Source: DATJKD01 sp963834855
Lineage (GTDB): Bacteria > Pseudomonadota > Gammaproteobacteria > Steroidobacterales > Steroidobacteraceae
NCBI GenBank assembly: GCA_963834855.1
Contig: CAWIDH010000024.1
Location: forward strand, 62,001 to 126,000
Direction of reading: 5' to 3'
DNA length: 64,000 bases
Every line of letters begins with the position of its first letter. The stretch's first letter is position 1. Both the position numbers and the translations under genes were made by a program. A model generated the notes under the pieces. The model worked only from the letters and a program-made list of their open reading frames with translations, searched no databases and was not told the DNA's origin. Of the stretch, positions 1 to 9,088 are shown piece after piece.

Positions 1-11
1 CGGAACGCGCC

Positions 12-1352
12 ATGCGATCGATTCTGCTCCTGCCCCTGCTGCTCATCGCCCCGACCCTCGCGGCCGAGAACGCCGGCGAGGACGCCTTCAAGGACGCGAA
101 GGACTGGACGGTCCAGATCCGCACCTCCGTCAGCCGGCCGTTCACGCAGGACGAGATGGGGTCGTTCCAGGGCGCCGGCCTCGTGGTCGATGCGCAGCGC
201 GGCTGGGTACTCACCAACGCACACGTCGCGAGCAGCTCGTATTCGACCGTGACGGTCACGTTCCAGGGCGGCGAGCCGATGCCCGCGCGGCGACTGTACG
301 TCGACCCGCACCTCGACCTCGCCGTGATCGCCTACGATCCCGCCGCTGCAGGGCGCACGCCGAAGGAGCCCGAGCTCGAGTGCGATGTCTCGCCACCTAT
401 CGGCCATCCGGTCGGCGCGTTCGGGCATCCGTGGGGATTCCGCTTCACGGGCACCCGCGGCATCACCTCCGCGGTCACCTCGAGGCTCGGTCCACAGATG
501 CTGCAGACCGATGCGCCGATCAACTCGGGCAACTCGGGCGGCCCGCTGATCAGCCTCGAGACGGGGCGCGTCGTCGGTGTCAACGCGGCATCGATGTCCA
601 AGCTCCTGACGGAGGGCCTGAGCTTTGCCGTGCCGATGCCGTACGCCTGCACGATCGTGGACCTGTTGAAGAAGGGCCAGGATCCGTCGCCGCCGGCGAG
701 CCTCGTCGACTTCGCGATCGACGAGAACGACGAGCCCACACTGGTCGTCGCACGCTCGCGGCTGCCGGCCGGCGCGATCGACCTGCGTGCCGGCGACGAG
801 CTGGTGTCGCTGCACTCACCCGAGCACGCGCTTGCAAACGAGTCCGACCTGGCGGACGCGCTGCGAGGCAAACTCGACGGCGTGTCGCTGACCGTGCGCC
901 GCGATGGCAAGGAGGTCACGCTGCACGGGAAATGGCCGGCGGCACCGAGGGTCGTCGAGCGTCAGGGGCTCTGGATCTCGGGCGCGCTGTTCGCCGAATC
1001 CGAGCCGCTGATTCGTGACCAGATCGTGGGCAGCCCGAAGCTGATGATCCATCACGTCGAGTCCGGCTCATCGGCCGAGGTGCAGGGCCTCGAGGGATAC
1101 GATCTCGTGCTGACGGCGAATGGCCGCACGATCGATTCGCTCGCGACCCTGCAGGCGCTCGCGCGGCGAGGCGGAAGCGTCAAAGTCGGACCTGAGCCTG
1201 ATGCTGCTTCGGCTCGGGTCGGTGCGTGCCGGATTATTCGCCTACGAGCAGCGCACGCTGCCGCTCGACGACGTCGAGGTCGTAGGGCCGTAAACGGCGC
1301 GGCGCAGGCCGCTGCGACACGGCGCATCCCGGCTACCCGGATCCCGGGGTAA
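12..1352 (+). CDS. exported trypsin-like serine protease with PDZ-type C-terminal region (HtrA/Deg-like), frameshifted near its end
   Basis: Secreted or periplasmic endopeptidase of the S1C (Deg/HtrA) type. Residues 1-18 form a signal peptide (hydrophobic stretch ending TLAAEN). The triad is visible: His71 in TNAHV, Asp102 in HLDLAVI and Ser175 in NSGNSGGPLI. A second region from about residue 235 and a last region from about 340 (GSSAEVQGLEGYDLVLTANG) look like one or two divergent PDZ domains. The frame as read ends in an Arg/Ala-rich tail at 1352, which is not protein-like. Deleting one G of the pair near 1188 gives VKVDLSLMLLRLGSV and a stop at 1291-1293, a normal PDZ end, so the native gene probably ends at 1293. 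The family is clear; the substrate is unknown. Confidence 0.85.
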   Translation: MRSILLLPLLLIAPTLAAENAGEDAFKDAKDWTVQIRTSVSRPFTQDEMGSFQGAGLVVDAQRGWVLTNAHVASSSYSTVTVTFQGGEPMPARRLYVDPHLDLAVIAYDPAAAGRTPKEPELECDVSPPIGHPVGAFGHPWGFRFTGTRGITSAVTSRLGPQMLQTDAPINSGNSGGPLISLETGRVVGVNAASMSKLLTEGLSFAVPMPYACTIVDLLKKGQDPSPPASLVDFAIDENDEPTLVVARSRLPAGAIDLRAGDELVSLHSPEHALANESDLADALRGKLDGVSLTVRRDGKEVTLHGKWPAAPRVVERQGLWISGALFAESEPLIRDQIVGSPKLMIHHVESGSSAEVQGLEGYDLVLTANGRTIDSLATLQALARRGGSVKVGPEPDAASARVGACRIIRLRAAHAAARRRRGRRAVNGAAQAAATRRIPATRIPG

Positions 1353-2109
1353 GCCCGAGCTCCTTACGCAATTGCGGCGCCGTCAGCAGCCTCGTGTAGA
1401 CCTTCGTTCCCACATCGAACTCCCGGGCGCGCGACAGCGGTCCGACCACGACCGGCTCGAATCCCGCGTCCTTCACCAGTCGCTGCGCGACGGCGAGCGC
1501 CTCCGCGTCGTCGCCCGCGAGCGGAATGGCCACACGGTCACCGTCGCGGTGCGCCTCGCTCTTGAGATCGTTGTAGTTGATCGCGTTGAACGCGCGTACG
1601 AGACGCGTGCCAGGCAGGAACTCGGCCGACGCCACGCCAGTTCCCTTGCGGCGCGCCTCTTCCGCCATCGCCCCGTCGCGCTGTGGATAGGGATTGCCCG
1701 TGTCGAGCACGACCTTTCCGGCCAGCTCGCGCCGTAGATCCCGTCCGACCTGCGGCAAGGCAGCGTAGGGGACGGAGATCAACACGACTTCGCCGAATGC
1801 GGCTGCCTCGCGCGGCGTGCCGACCCGTACCTTCGGTCCGAGCGAGCGTGCGAGGTCCTGGAGCTCCTCCGGGTGGCGCGATGAGATCACGAGCTCGTGG
1901 CCGGCCTTCGCCCAGAGCGTCGCGAGATTGCCGCCGATGCGACCCGTGCCGATCACGCCGATCTTGAGCGGCCCGTTGTCAGCAGCGGGTACGGCGGAGA
2001 ACGGCAAGGCGCAGGTGATCACGGCGAGGACTGTCGCCGCCAAAGGCAGGAGTCGGAGCTTCGACCGGCGGCTCGCGGAGGCGCCTCGGTCAATTTCAGT
2101 CTCCATCAT
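1333..2109 (-). CDS. exported NADP-binding Rossmann oxidoreductase (F420-dependent NADP reductase-like)
   Basis: About 258 residues. The core begins LKIGVIGTGRIGGNLATLWA, a GxGxxG dinucleotide-binding loop as in NADPH-dependent F420 reductases and related NADP oxidoreductases, followed by SSRHPEEL and DTGNPYPQRDG, both typical of the family. The start at ATG 2109 (or the adjacent ATG 2106) is preceded by GAGG and avoids an Arg-rich artificial extension. Unusually, the Rossmann core follows about 45 residues that include SRRSKLRL and a hydrophobic stretch ending in AVPAAD, which reads as a Tat-like or Sec signal peptide. The protein is therefore probably periplasmic. It converges on the protease gene upstream. 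The reaction cannot be assigned. Confidence 0.8.
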   Translation of the reverse strand: MMETEIDRGASASRRSKLRLLPLAATVLAVITCALPFSAVPAADNGPLKIGVIGTGRIGGNLATLWAKAGHELVISSRHPEELQDLARSLGPKVRVGTPREAAAFGEVVLISVPYAALPQVGRDLRRELAGKVVLDTGNPYPQRDGAMAEEARRKGTGVASAEFLPGTRLVRAFNAINYNDLKSEAHRDGDRVAIPLAGDDAEALAVAQRLVKDAGFEPVVVGPLSRAREFDVGTKVYTRLLTAPQLRKELGLTPGSG

Positions 2110-2247
2110 ATGGACACCTCGACGAGCGACGTTTCGTCGCGGCAGGCTCATGACGCCCGGGAAGGATACGCGTGCACGCGATGATCTTCGATCGGGACGC
2201 GACACCCCGTCACCACCGGTTGTGCGGGGCGCGTCCAAGGCGGAACA

Positions 2248-2688
2248 TTGCAAGGAATGGAACAGCCGCACCGCCCGCCGTTTCACCTTGCAGTGCCCGT
2301 CCACGACCTCGCCGCCGCGCGCGCGTTCTACGGCGGCGTGTTCGGCTGCGCGGAAGGGCGCAGCAGCACGCAGTGGGTGGATTTCGACTTCTTCGGCCAT
2401 CAGCTCGTCGCGCATCTCGATCCGGGCGCGTCCATGCACGTGCGAACCCGCAACCCGGTCGACGGCCAGGACGTGCCGGTGCCGCACTTCGGCGTCGTGC
2501 TCGCGTGGAACGACTGGCACGCCCTGGTCGAGCGCCTGCGCGCTCACGGACAATCGTTCGTGATCGAGCCCGGGATCCGCTTCGCGGGCCAGGTCGGCGA
2601 ACAGGCGACGTTCTTTCTCTACGATCCCTCGGGCAATGCGCTCGAGTTCAAGGCGTTCCGCGACCCGTCGCGACTGTTCGCGCGCTGA
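2248..2688 (+). CDS. VOC (glyoxalase/bleomycin-resistance/dioxygenase) superfamily protein
   Basis: A 146-residue single-module pair of VOC half-domains. It opens FHLAVPVHDLAAARAFYGGV, the usual first beta-alpha unit with a metal-ligand His, and closes FFLYDPSGNALEFKAF with the usual ligand Glu. The start could be TTG 2248, which has AAGGCGG five bases upstream, or ATG 2257. The long middle strand pair (STQWVDFDFFGHQLVAHL) is typical of VOC proteins close to lactoylglutathione lyase. Function could be small-molecule resistance or metabolism; nothing nearby decides it. Probably transcribed alone, divergent from the Rossmann oxidoreductase across about 140 bases. Confidence 0.82.
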   Translation: MQGMEQPHRPPFHLAVPVHDLAAARAFYGGVFGCAEGRSSTQWVDFDFFGHQLVAHLDPGASMHVRTRNPVDGQDVPVPHFGVVLAWNDWHALVERLRAHGQSFVIEPGIRFAGQVGEQATFFLYDPSGNALEFKAFRDPSRLFAR

Positions 2689-2768
2689 TACTGGTGCTGG
2701 CGTTCAGGCGCGGCATGGCCCCATGCTTGCCCGGTTTCTGCGTCACCGTTGGCCGAGCACCGCGCGGC

Positions 2769-3509
2769 TCAGTTGCGGCGTCGCTTCGAGTGGTACATCG
2801 CCTCGTCGGCCCGCCTGAGCAGTTCGCCGCAATCTTCCCCATCCGCTCCGTTGCAGATCGCCACGCCAACACTCGCTGTCACGGCGGTCACGGTACCGTT
2901 CAGCGTGTATGGCGCAGAGATGCGGTTGCAGATCTTGCGGGCCACCGCGCTCAAGTCCACCGTGCGTTCGAGGTCGGGCAACATGATCACGAATTCATCG
3001 CCACCATAGCGACAGGCCGTGTCGCAGGCGCGCACCGATGCCACTAACCGCCTGGCGACCTGCTGCAGCAGTTGATCGCCCGCGGCATGCCCGAGACTGT
3101 CGTTGATACCCTTGAACCGGTCCAGGTCGAGGAACATGAGTCCGACACGCTTCTCTTGTCGCGCGGCTCGAGCCATGGCCTGTTCGAGCCGGTCGGCCAG
3201 CAGGGCGCGATTGGCCAGCCCGGTCAGCGGGTCGTGATGCGCAGCGTGGCGCGCCTCCGCCGCCTCTCGCCTGAGTCGAACCAGCTCGCTCCTCAACCGA
3301 GCGTTGATCGCGGCGAGATCTTCGGCCGCTCGTCGCCAACCAGTCGAGGAATCCTCATGCGGCGGAACGACGCTATCTCGATCCAGTGATGCGGCAGGCC
3401 ATGACAGCATTCGAACGGCTCGCGGCTCCGCGGTAACGGTGTGCCGTGCAGTGCGACCGAACGCAGGGTCATCACGACGCAATTTTGCAGTCACAGGGAC
3501 TTGTTTCAT
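2769..3509 (-). CDS. diguanylate cyclase (GGDEF domain)
   Basis: A 246-residue protein predicted to make cyclic di-GMP from two GTP. The cyclase domain starts at about residue 92 with DPLTGLANR and carries an intact GGDEF signature at 169-173 (RYGGDEFVIML). R160-x-x-D163 lies exactly five residues before it, so the inhibitory I-site for product feedback is present. Residues 55-90 form a short coiled coil (AAEDLAAINARLRSELVRLR) that probably dimerises the enzyme. The first 55 residues contain no recognisable sensor or membrane segment, so it is a cytoplasmic cyclase whose input is unclear. ATG 3509 is used. The 190 bases upstream hold no other gene. Confidence 0.92.
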   Translation of the reverse strand: MKQVPVTAKLRRDDPAFGRTARHTVTAEPRAVRMLSWPAASLDRDSVVPPHEDSSTGWRRAAEDLAAINARLRSELVRLRREAAEARHAAHHDPLTGLANRALLADRLEQAMARAARQEKRVGLMFLDLDRFKGINDSLGHAAGDQLLQQVARRLVASVRACDTACRYGGDEFVIMLPDLERTVDLSAVARKICNRISAPYTLNGTVTAVTASVGVAICNGADGEDCGELLRRADEAMYHSKRRRN

Positions 3510-3702
3510 TTCACTGTCTCAGGCGCGTGCTCGAAGCGCTCGCCGCAGGTGACTCGCGCACGGTGAGTAAGCTACGGGCGACCCTTCGATCCCCGATGTC
3601 GGTGAAACGGGAATATGAAAAGCGCGGACTGCGACTTGACCCGTAGGAACCCGCTGACAGAGTGTCAGCCACCTGGTGCACGCCGTTGAACGGCTGGGCT
3701 GC

Positions 3703-3864
3703 CTACCCCAGGTAGTTATCGAACCACCGATAGCCGGCGTACATGCCGGCACCGGCGGCGATCACGCTCAGGATGATGCCAACCCCGAAGCCCAGGCGGG
3801 CGCCGAGCCACCAACCCAGCCAACCGCCGAAGAACGCCCCGAGCAGGCCGAGAATCCGTTTCAT
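3703..3864 (-). CDS. small glycine-zipper-like membrane protein
   Basis: A 53-residue protein, almost entirely hydrophobic with regularly spaced glycines (LLGAFFGGWLGWWLGARLG then a second stretch IILSVIAAGAGMYAGYRW), consistent with two short transmembrane helices joined by a tight turn. Its ATG overlaps the stop of the upstream DUF885-type gene by four bases (ATGA), so it is translationally coupled to it. No family name can be given. The role may be packing or oligomerisation in the inner membrane, by inference only. Confidence 0.6.
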   Translation of the reverse strand: MKRILGLLGAFFGGWLGWWLGARLGFGVGIILSVIAAGAGMYAGYRWFDNYLG

Positions 3865-5192
3865 CGCTGGATCGTGAACGCGTCCACCAATCCACGGACT
3901 CCGTAAAGCGCCGGGAGGATCTCCTCCGGCGGACGCTCGCGCCGCAGCCGCGCGACCAGATCGGTCCCCGCACGGTAGGCGGGCAGATACATGCGCCCGA
4001 GCAGCGGGTGCCGCGCCCATGCCCCCGAGAGCTTCTCCGCGCGCTCCTCGGAGACGAGGAACTCCCGCCGCAGGAGCGCCGCCACGTCGGGCTGCGCCAT
4101 GCTTTCCGCCCAGGTCAGGTAGGAGGCCTGGTTCTTTGCGTCGTCCTGCAACAGTGCGAGCAGCACGCCCGCCTCGAGATCGCGGTCCGGCAGCTCGGCA
4201 GCCTCGGTGACGCCGTGCGCGATCAGGATCGCGTTGTTCGCGATGCCCTCGAAGAGCACCGAGGCGCGGGTGTTCATCGTGAGCACCGAGGCCTCGAAGC
4301 CGACGAGTCCGCGAACGAACAGGTCCTGCAGGTACGCGAACGTCGTGACATGCCCCGGCACGACTTCGTGGCTCACGAGCTGCTGGAACTCCGGCACCGA
4401 GATCTCGAGCGCGGCGTTGAGCTCGTAGGTCGCCTCGTACTCGGGATGCCCGTCGCGCGTGCGGGCGTGGCCGAGGTAGTTCATCGAACCCGAGAACCAG
4501 GCGTTCTCGATCGCGAGGAACCGGACGTTTGCGCGCGGCACATGCGCGAGCTCGCGAGGCAGGTACGGCACGAGGTGGCGCGCCGCGAGCGCGTCGTAAT
4601 GCGCGATGAAGGCTTCGCCGAGCGTCGCGATCGACTTGCGCGGCACGCGCCGCTCAGCTCGCCAGGCGTCCGCGGCCGCGCGCAACGAATCGCTGCCGTT
4701 CGACCGGTGGCCGGCGGCGGCCAGCAGCTCCGCCACCCGCCGCCGCTTCTCCTCAGGTTTGGACGGCTCCGGCGCCCGCCCGGTGATCGTCCGAACACAA
4801 CGATCGTAGGAAACCTGCGGGCCGCGCCCCAGGAGCTCCATCGCGAGGTCCCACATCACCTCGCAGCAGAGCCCGAGCCCCTCGAGATAAGCGCCGCGCG
4901 CCCCGCCCTGCGCCCGCGCGCCGGCGAGCACGCGGGCAATTGCACCCTGGACATCGACGGCTGCGAGGTAGGCATCGATGGACGGCGTGTCCGGAGCCTT
5001 CGCGCCCACGCCGCCATTCGCGCGCAGGGTCGCGGCGCTCGGATGCGTGTACGCGGCGGGCAGCGCCTCGTCGGAGAACCAGCAGTCGGCGATGAACCGC
5101 CCCGTCCCGGACGGGTTCATGACATCGCCGCCCCACAGCGTGTCGATGCCAATCAATGCGTCGGCGATGTCCTGCCGGTGCGGGTGTTGCAA
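3861..5192 (-). CDS. DUF885-type putative zinc metallopeptidase
   Basis: About 443 residues. The key motif HEVVPGH lies at 275-281 (H275, E276, H281), the HExxPGH form seen in DUF885 proteins, with a downstream LFEGIANNAI segment that could supply the third ligand Glu. The sequence before it (AWFSGSMNYLGHAR) and the long helical N-terminal half fit a gluzincin-like fold. No signal peptide is seen, so it is probably cytoplasmic. Translation must start at TTG 5192, because an in-frame stop lies two codons upstream and GGAG sits six bases before the TTG. It is the middle gene of a three-gene run with the exported protein upstream and the glycine-rich membrane protein downstream. Substrate unknown. 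Confidence 0.75.
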   Translation of the reverse strand: MQHPHRQDIADALIGIDTLWGGDVMNPSGTGRFIADCWFSDEALPAAYTHPSAATLRANGGVGAKAPDTPSIDAYLAAVDVQGAIARVLAGARAQGGARGAYLEGLGLCCEVMWDLAMELLGRGPQVSYDRCVRTITGRAPEPSKPEEKRRRVAELLAAAGHRSNGSDSLRAAADAWRAERRVPRKSIATLGEAFIAHYDALAARHLVPYLPRELAHVPRANVRFLAIENAWFSGSMNYLGHARTRDGHPEYEATYELNAALEISVPEFQQLVSHEVVPGHVTTFAYLQDLFVRGLVGFEASVLTMNTRASVLFEGIANNAILIAHGVTEAAELPDRDLEAGVLLALLQDDAKNQASYLTWAESMAQPDVAALLRREFLVSEERAEKLSGAWARHPLLGRMYLPAYRAGTDLVARLRRERPPEEILPALYGVRGLVDAFTIQR

Positions 5193-5195
5193 AGC

Positions 5196-5657
5196 TCACT
5201 CCGTCACTTGCAGCGGGTGTACGGCGAGCCCTTCACCAGCGCCTGCTTCAGTGGCGTCGAGCGGCGGGCCGCCGGCGTAACCTTCATCCTGCGGCTCGAA
5301 CATGAGCACGCCCTTCTGCTCGTTGTGGTTGAAAGTCATCAGGATCGAATAACCGTCCTTGAGCCGGTAGGGAAAGAACCACTGGCTGATCCCCGCGTAG
5401 TCGGGCGGCCCGTACGATACCGCATGTTCCGGATTGGTGACTTTGTCCTGTTTGCCGCCTGCGTCAAAGGTGAACCCGCTTTCGTCCACCAGGATCCGCG
5501 GCTCGCGCTTGCAGTCGCCACCGGGAGCGTAACGCCCGAAGATATCGTCGTACCCCTTCAGGTCTTTCAGCTCGACCGCGTGCCCGACGTGGCCGAACCC
5601 GAGCCCAACGAGCAGGACCAGCGACGCCAACCCCCGTGCCCAACGAACCTGAGACAT
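5196..5657 (-). CDS. small exported protein of unknown function, C-terminal frameshift likely
   Basis: About 150 residues with a signal peptide (RWARGLASLVLLVGLGFG, cleavage near GHAVE). The start at ATG 5657 has AGGGGG upstream. The mature part includes an aromatic segment (SQWFFPYRLKDGYSILMTFN) and one cysteine. As read, the end is a low-complexity Ala/Gly/Glu stretch. In the neighbouring frame the end reads STPLKQALVKGSPYTRCK and stops at 5204, which looks like a natural exported tail with a second Cys that could pair with the one in GGDCKRE. Removing one C from a CCC run near 5270 joins the two. No function is recognised. It is probably first in the operon with the DUF885-type gene. Confidence 0.6.
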   Translation of the reverse strand: MSQVRWARGLASLVLLVGLGFGHVGHAVELKDLKGYDDIFGRYAPGGDCKREPRILVDESGFTFDAGGKQDKVTNPEHAVSYGPPDYAGISQWFFPYRLKDGYSILMTFNHNEQKGVLMFEPQDEGYAGGPPLDATEAGAGEGLAVHPLQVTE

Positions 5658-5763
5658 GGTGATTCCCCCTGTGATTGGTTCTTGCACCCGGACTATACGC
5701 CAGGCGCGTAAAGGCGCGTCGCGCGGACGGGCTCAGTCGCGATCGCCGGTCAGCGACCGCAGA

Positions 5764-5800
5764 AAAGCCGAGGCCCGGGGGATACCCGGGCCTCGAAACT
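5764..5800 (-). terminator. rho-independent terminator of the TonB receptor gene
   Basis: A perfect 10-bp inverted repeat, GAGGCCCGGG at 5770-5779 and CCCGGGCCTC at 5785-5794, has a 5-base loop. Read on the minus strand it is followed by GGCTTTTCT. It lies about 45 bases after the TonB receptor stop, in the right orientation to end that transcript. Confidence 0.8.
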
Positions 5801-5842
5801 GCAAGCATCGGACCGCCGGCATCGATCTTCCGTCGACGCCGA

Positions 5843-8800
5843 TTAGAACCGGGCGGTCGCCCCCAGGAATACCTGACGACCCAGCGTGTCGTACGTCGGG
5901 TACGTGTTCGCCGAGCCTGTGCCCGCGATCTCTGTCCCCACGATCGGCGGATCCTCGTCGAGCAGGTTGGTGATGCCTGCACGCAAGGTCACGCTGTCGG
6001 TCAACTCGTAGATTGCCGACAGGTCGAGGTAGTTCATGTCCGAAAGCTCGGCGTTGAACTCGTCGAACTCGCCCCACAGCGCGAACTGCAGGTCCGGGTC
6101 GGAGTCGTTCTGGTCGAGCTCGGTGCTGCCGATGTAGCGCCACTGCAGCGACAGGTCCAGGTTCCACGGCGAGGACCACGTCAGCCGCACGTTGTGACGC
6201 CAGCGCGGGTTGACCGTCTGGCAGATCGTCCCGTAGAGGCCCGCGCAGTCATACGACCCGCCCCCCCGCACCGGTGTGGCGATCGCTTCCTCCAGCCACG
6301 CGCCGTTCAGCGTAGCGGTGAGCGAGTGCCCGCTGTCGCCGAGGTCGAGCGTATACGCCGTCTGCACATCGATACCCGAGAGCTCGGCCTCGCCAATGTT
6401 CACGCCGGTCTGCAGGATGTACCCGCCGCTCGCGACGCTCGAGCCGGTGAGCGCCCCCAGCGGCGTGCGCACGATCTGGCTGCAGAATTGCGGATCGCCC
6501 GTCGCCATGCATTGTGTGAAGAGGAACGCGCCCGGCAGCGTCCCGATCGCGTCCTCGAGCGTGATGCGGTAGTAGTCGATGCTCGCGGTCAGGTTCGGCA
6601 ACGCGCTGGGCGTGATCGTCACCCCCAGCGAGTACGTGTCGGCCTGCTCCGGGTCGAGCTCCGTATTGCCGCCGATCACCTGGCCACACTGGTTCGACAC
6701 GCACTGCGGGATGGTGTTGGTCGCGAGACCGTCCCCGTACTGCGCGGGCGTGACGCCCGCGCGGATACATTCCTCGAGCGACGCCGTCGCCGCCTGCCCG
6801 GCGAGCGGCGCACACGGGTCGACGCCCAGGAAGCTCTGCTGCCCGTAGGCTTGCGGGCTGAAGAGCTCGATGATGTTGGGCGCGCGGATCGCGTGCTGGA
6901 ACGAGCCGCGGAACCGCAGGTCCGGGATGGGCGCGTACTGCAGCTCGGCCTTCCAGGTATCGGCCCCACCCGTGGTCGAGTAGTCCGAGTACCTGTAGCC
7001 CGCGTCGATAACCAGGTCGTGGATGCCCGTCCGACCCTGCACCAGGGGAATGCGGATCTCGCCGAAAACCTCCTCGACGGTATACCCGTCGTCGATCGGG
7101 ACCGACGCGCCGGCGAACCCGGCGAGCAGGCCGGACAGTTCCGCCGAATCCGGGTCGAACTTCAGGTCTTCCGTCCGTCGCTCGACGCCGACGTTGACGC
7201 TGATACCGTCCTCGGCGAAGGGGACGATCAGCCCGTAGGCACCCAGGTCGCCCGTCACGTCCGCATGCACGATCTGCTGTGTCACCGTGCCGTAGGCCGT
7301 GCCCGGCGTGTAGAGAGAGTTGAGCTGGTCCTCGGTCACCCCGCCTTCCGTGAAGATGTTGTACGGGACGCACGCGCCGCCGCTGATGCACGCCGGGTTG
7401 TCACGCGTGCCGGTCACCTGCAGCGCGTTCGCGATGCTCTGGAAGTTCAGGTAGTTCGTGTTCGAGTTGTAGAGCGTCGTGTAGTAGTACTGGCCGTAGG
7501 CGTCGTAGTTCCAGTCCGGTCCCAGGTTCCCGCGCACGCCGAGCACGCTGCGGTAGTTCTGGTGCTCGAACTCGGCGACGCGACCACCGCCCTCGATATT
7601 GCGCCGGCCGATCTCGACACTGACGCTCGTCGCAGCCGGGATTCGCCGTATCCGCCGCGATCTGCTCGGGCGTGCAGAGGATCGAGCGCTGCTGGTCGCT
7701 CAGCAGCGGATTGCTGCAATTGACCAGGTACTGCGAGTCGGCGGTCAACGGGTTCGATCCGCGGAAGAGGCCCGACGGCGCGATCACGACCTCGGTCTGG
7801 TCGTTCATGAAGCCGAACTCGACGTACGGCTCGACGTAGTCGTTGATGTTGATGTGGCCCAGGAAGCCGGCCAGGACGCGCTCGTCGTCACGCGACATGT
7901 TGACGAAAGCGTTCGAGTTGAACTCCCCTGGCGGAGAGGAGCCCGCCTGCGGCCACGGCAGGAACTGGTCACCCACGACCGTGTAGGGGTCCTGGCTGGT
8001 GACGGGGCGGAAGAAGTTTGAGTTGCTGGTGCCTCCGCAGCGGCTCGAATCCGGCAGCACGGTGAAGACCTGGCAGCCCGCGAAGTCGCGGTCGGAGCCC
8101 GTGATCGGGTCCGCCTGCCGATAGGAGAAGTAGCCCGTGAAGTTGCCACGGTCATCCGCGATGTTCGTGCCCGCCATGATCGACACGCTGAAGTTCTCGC
8201 CGTCGCTCGCGTCACCATCGGCGACCGGGAGGCCGGCGGTGTCGGCTAGACCCTGGATCAGTCCGTTGCTGTTGTCATGCTGGTTGAACCCGTATTGCGC
8301 ATCGATCTGCACGCCCTCGAAGTTCTTGCGCATGATGAAGTTGACCACGCCCGCGATGGCGTCGGAGCCATAGACCGCCGAGGCGCCGCCCGTCACGACG
8401 TCGACGCGCTCGATCATCTGCACCGGGATCTGGTCGAGGTTCGGCGCCGGGTTCGGGTTGCCCGTATTGGCATCCGCCGAGCCGAGCCGCCGCCCGTCGA
8501 CCAGCACCAGCGTGCGCTGCGGCGCGAGGCCGCGCAGGTTGACCGTCGTCAGCCCGCCCGGCGTTGAAAGCGAGTTGGACGTGTTCGAGAAGTCGGTCGC
8601 CGAGTTCTGGAAGACCTGCGGCAACGTGTTGAGCACGTCGGACATGTCCGTCTTGCCGAGGTGCTTGATCTCGTTCTCGGTCACGACCTGCACCGGGCTC
8701 GTGCTGCTCAGGTTCGGTGCAGCGATGCGCGAACCGGTGATGACGATCTCCTCCACAGGCTCCTGCGCCTGCAGCTGCGGTGCAAGCAACGACAGGCAGG

Positions 8801-8858
8801 CCAGGCCAAGCCCGGCCAGCCTGCGTAACGAGCGCCCCTGGTCATGTGTGGTAAACAT
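5843..8858 (-). CDS. TonB-dependent outer-membrane receptor, interrupted by one frameshift
   Basis: About 1000 residues when joined. It starts at ATG 8858 (AAGGAG upstream) with a signal peptide ending LQAQEP, then a TonB-box-like EEIVITGSR and a plug domain (VQVVTENEIKHLGKTDMSD, LRGLAPQRTLVLVDGRR, GGASAVYGSDAIAGVVNF). The barrel runs to a classic last strand ending in LGATARF and a terminal Phe. The frame breaks near 7638: removing one base from a CCC run (GGG on the plus strand) gives continuous NPAATSVSVEIGRR, so a sequencing indel is likely. Such receptors pull scarce substrates across the outer membrane with TonB-ExbBD energy. The paired divergent AraC gene suggests substrate-induced expression. 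Ligand unknown. Confidence 0.9.
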
Positions 8859-8970
8859 GTCACTTCTCCTTGTTGTCGGCCCTGCCTCAGGTCGAGGGGC
8901 ACTGCGGAGCTCCCACGACCGCCTTTTCGCCGGACGCTAGACCAGTTTTCGGGGCCTTGTGGTTCACGGA

Positions 8971-9015
8971 TTGCGAATCGACGGCTTGTGGCACCGATGC
9001 CACAACAATTCGCAA
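8971..9015. promoter_or_regulatory. nested inverted repeats between TonB receptor and AraC gene, likely operator
   Basis: Two perfect 8-bp inverted repeats are nested: outer arms TTGCGAAT (8971-8978) and ATTCGCAA (9008-9015), inner arms TTGTGGCA (8986-8993) and TGCCACAA (8998-9005) with a 4-base centre. The element lies midway in the divergent interval, about 113 bases from the receptor start and 75 from the AraC start, so it could serve both promoters. Confidence 0.6.
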
Positions 9016-9088
9016 GCCCTGAACGATAAGTGTGTTGTTTCCGCCAACGCGCGGGAGAGAATGGACACGTTACAAGCGGAAGCGCGCA

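Noticed and set aside
1333..2553. Extended 406-codon form of the Rossmann oxidoreductase
   Set aside because: The N-terminal ~147 codons are Arg/His-rich and overlap the VOC gene; the ATG at 2109 has a good ribosome-binding site and starts the signal peptide.
4008..5711. 567-codon open frame on the plus strand across the DUF885-type and exported-protein genes
   Set aside because: Arg/Glu/Val-biased shadow of real minus-strand genes with motifs HEVVPGH and a signal peptide; no domain on this strand.
5675..7723. Long plus-strand open frame antisense to the TonB receptor
   Set aside because: Composition is that of an antisense GC-rich shadow; the minus strand has clear plug and barrel motifs.
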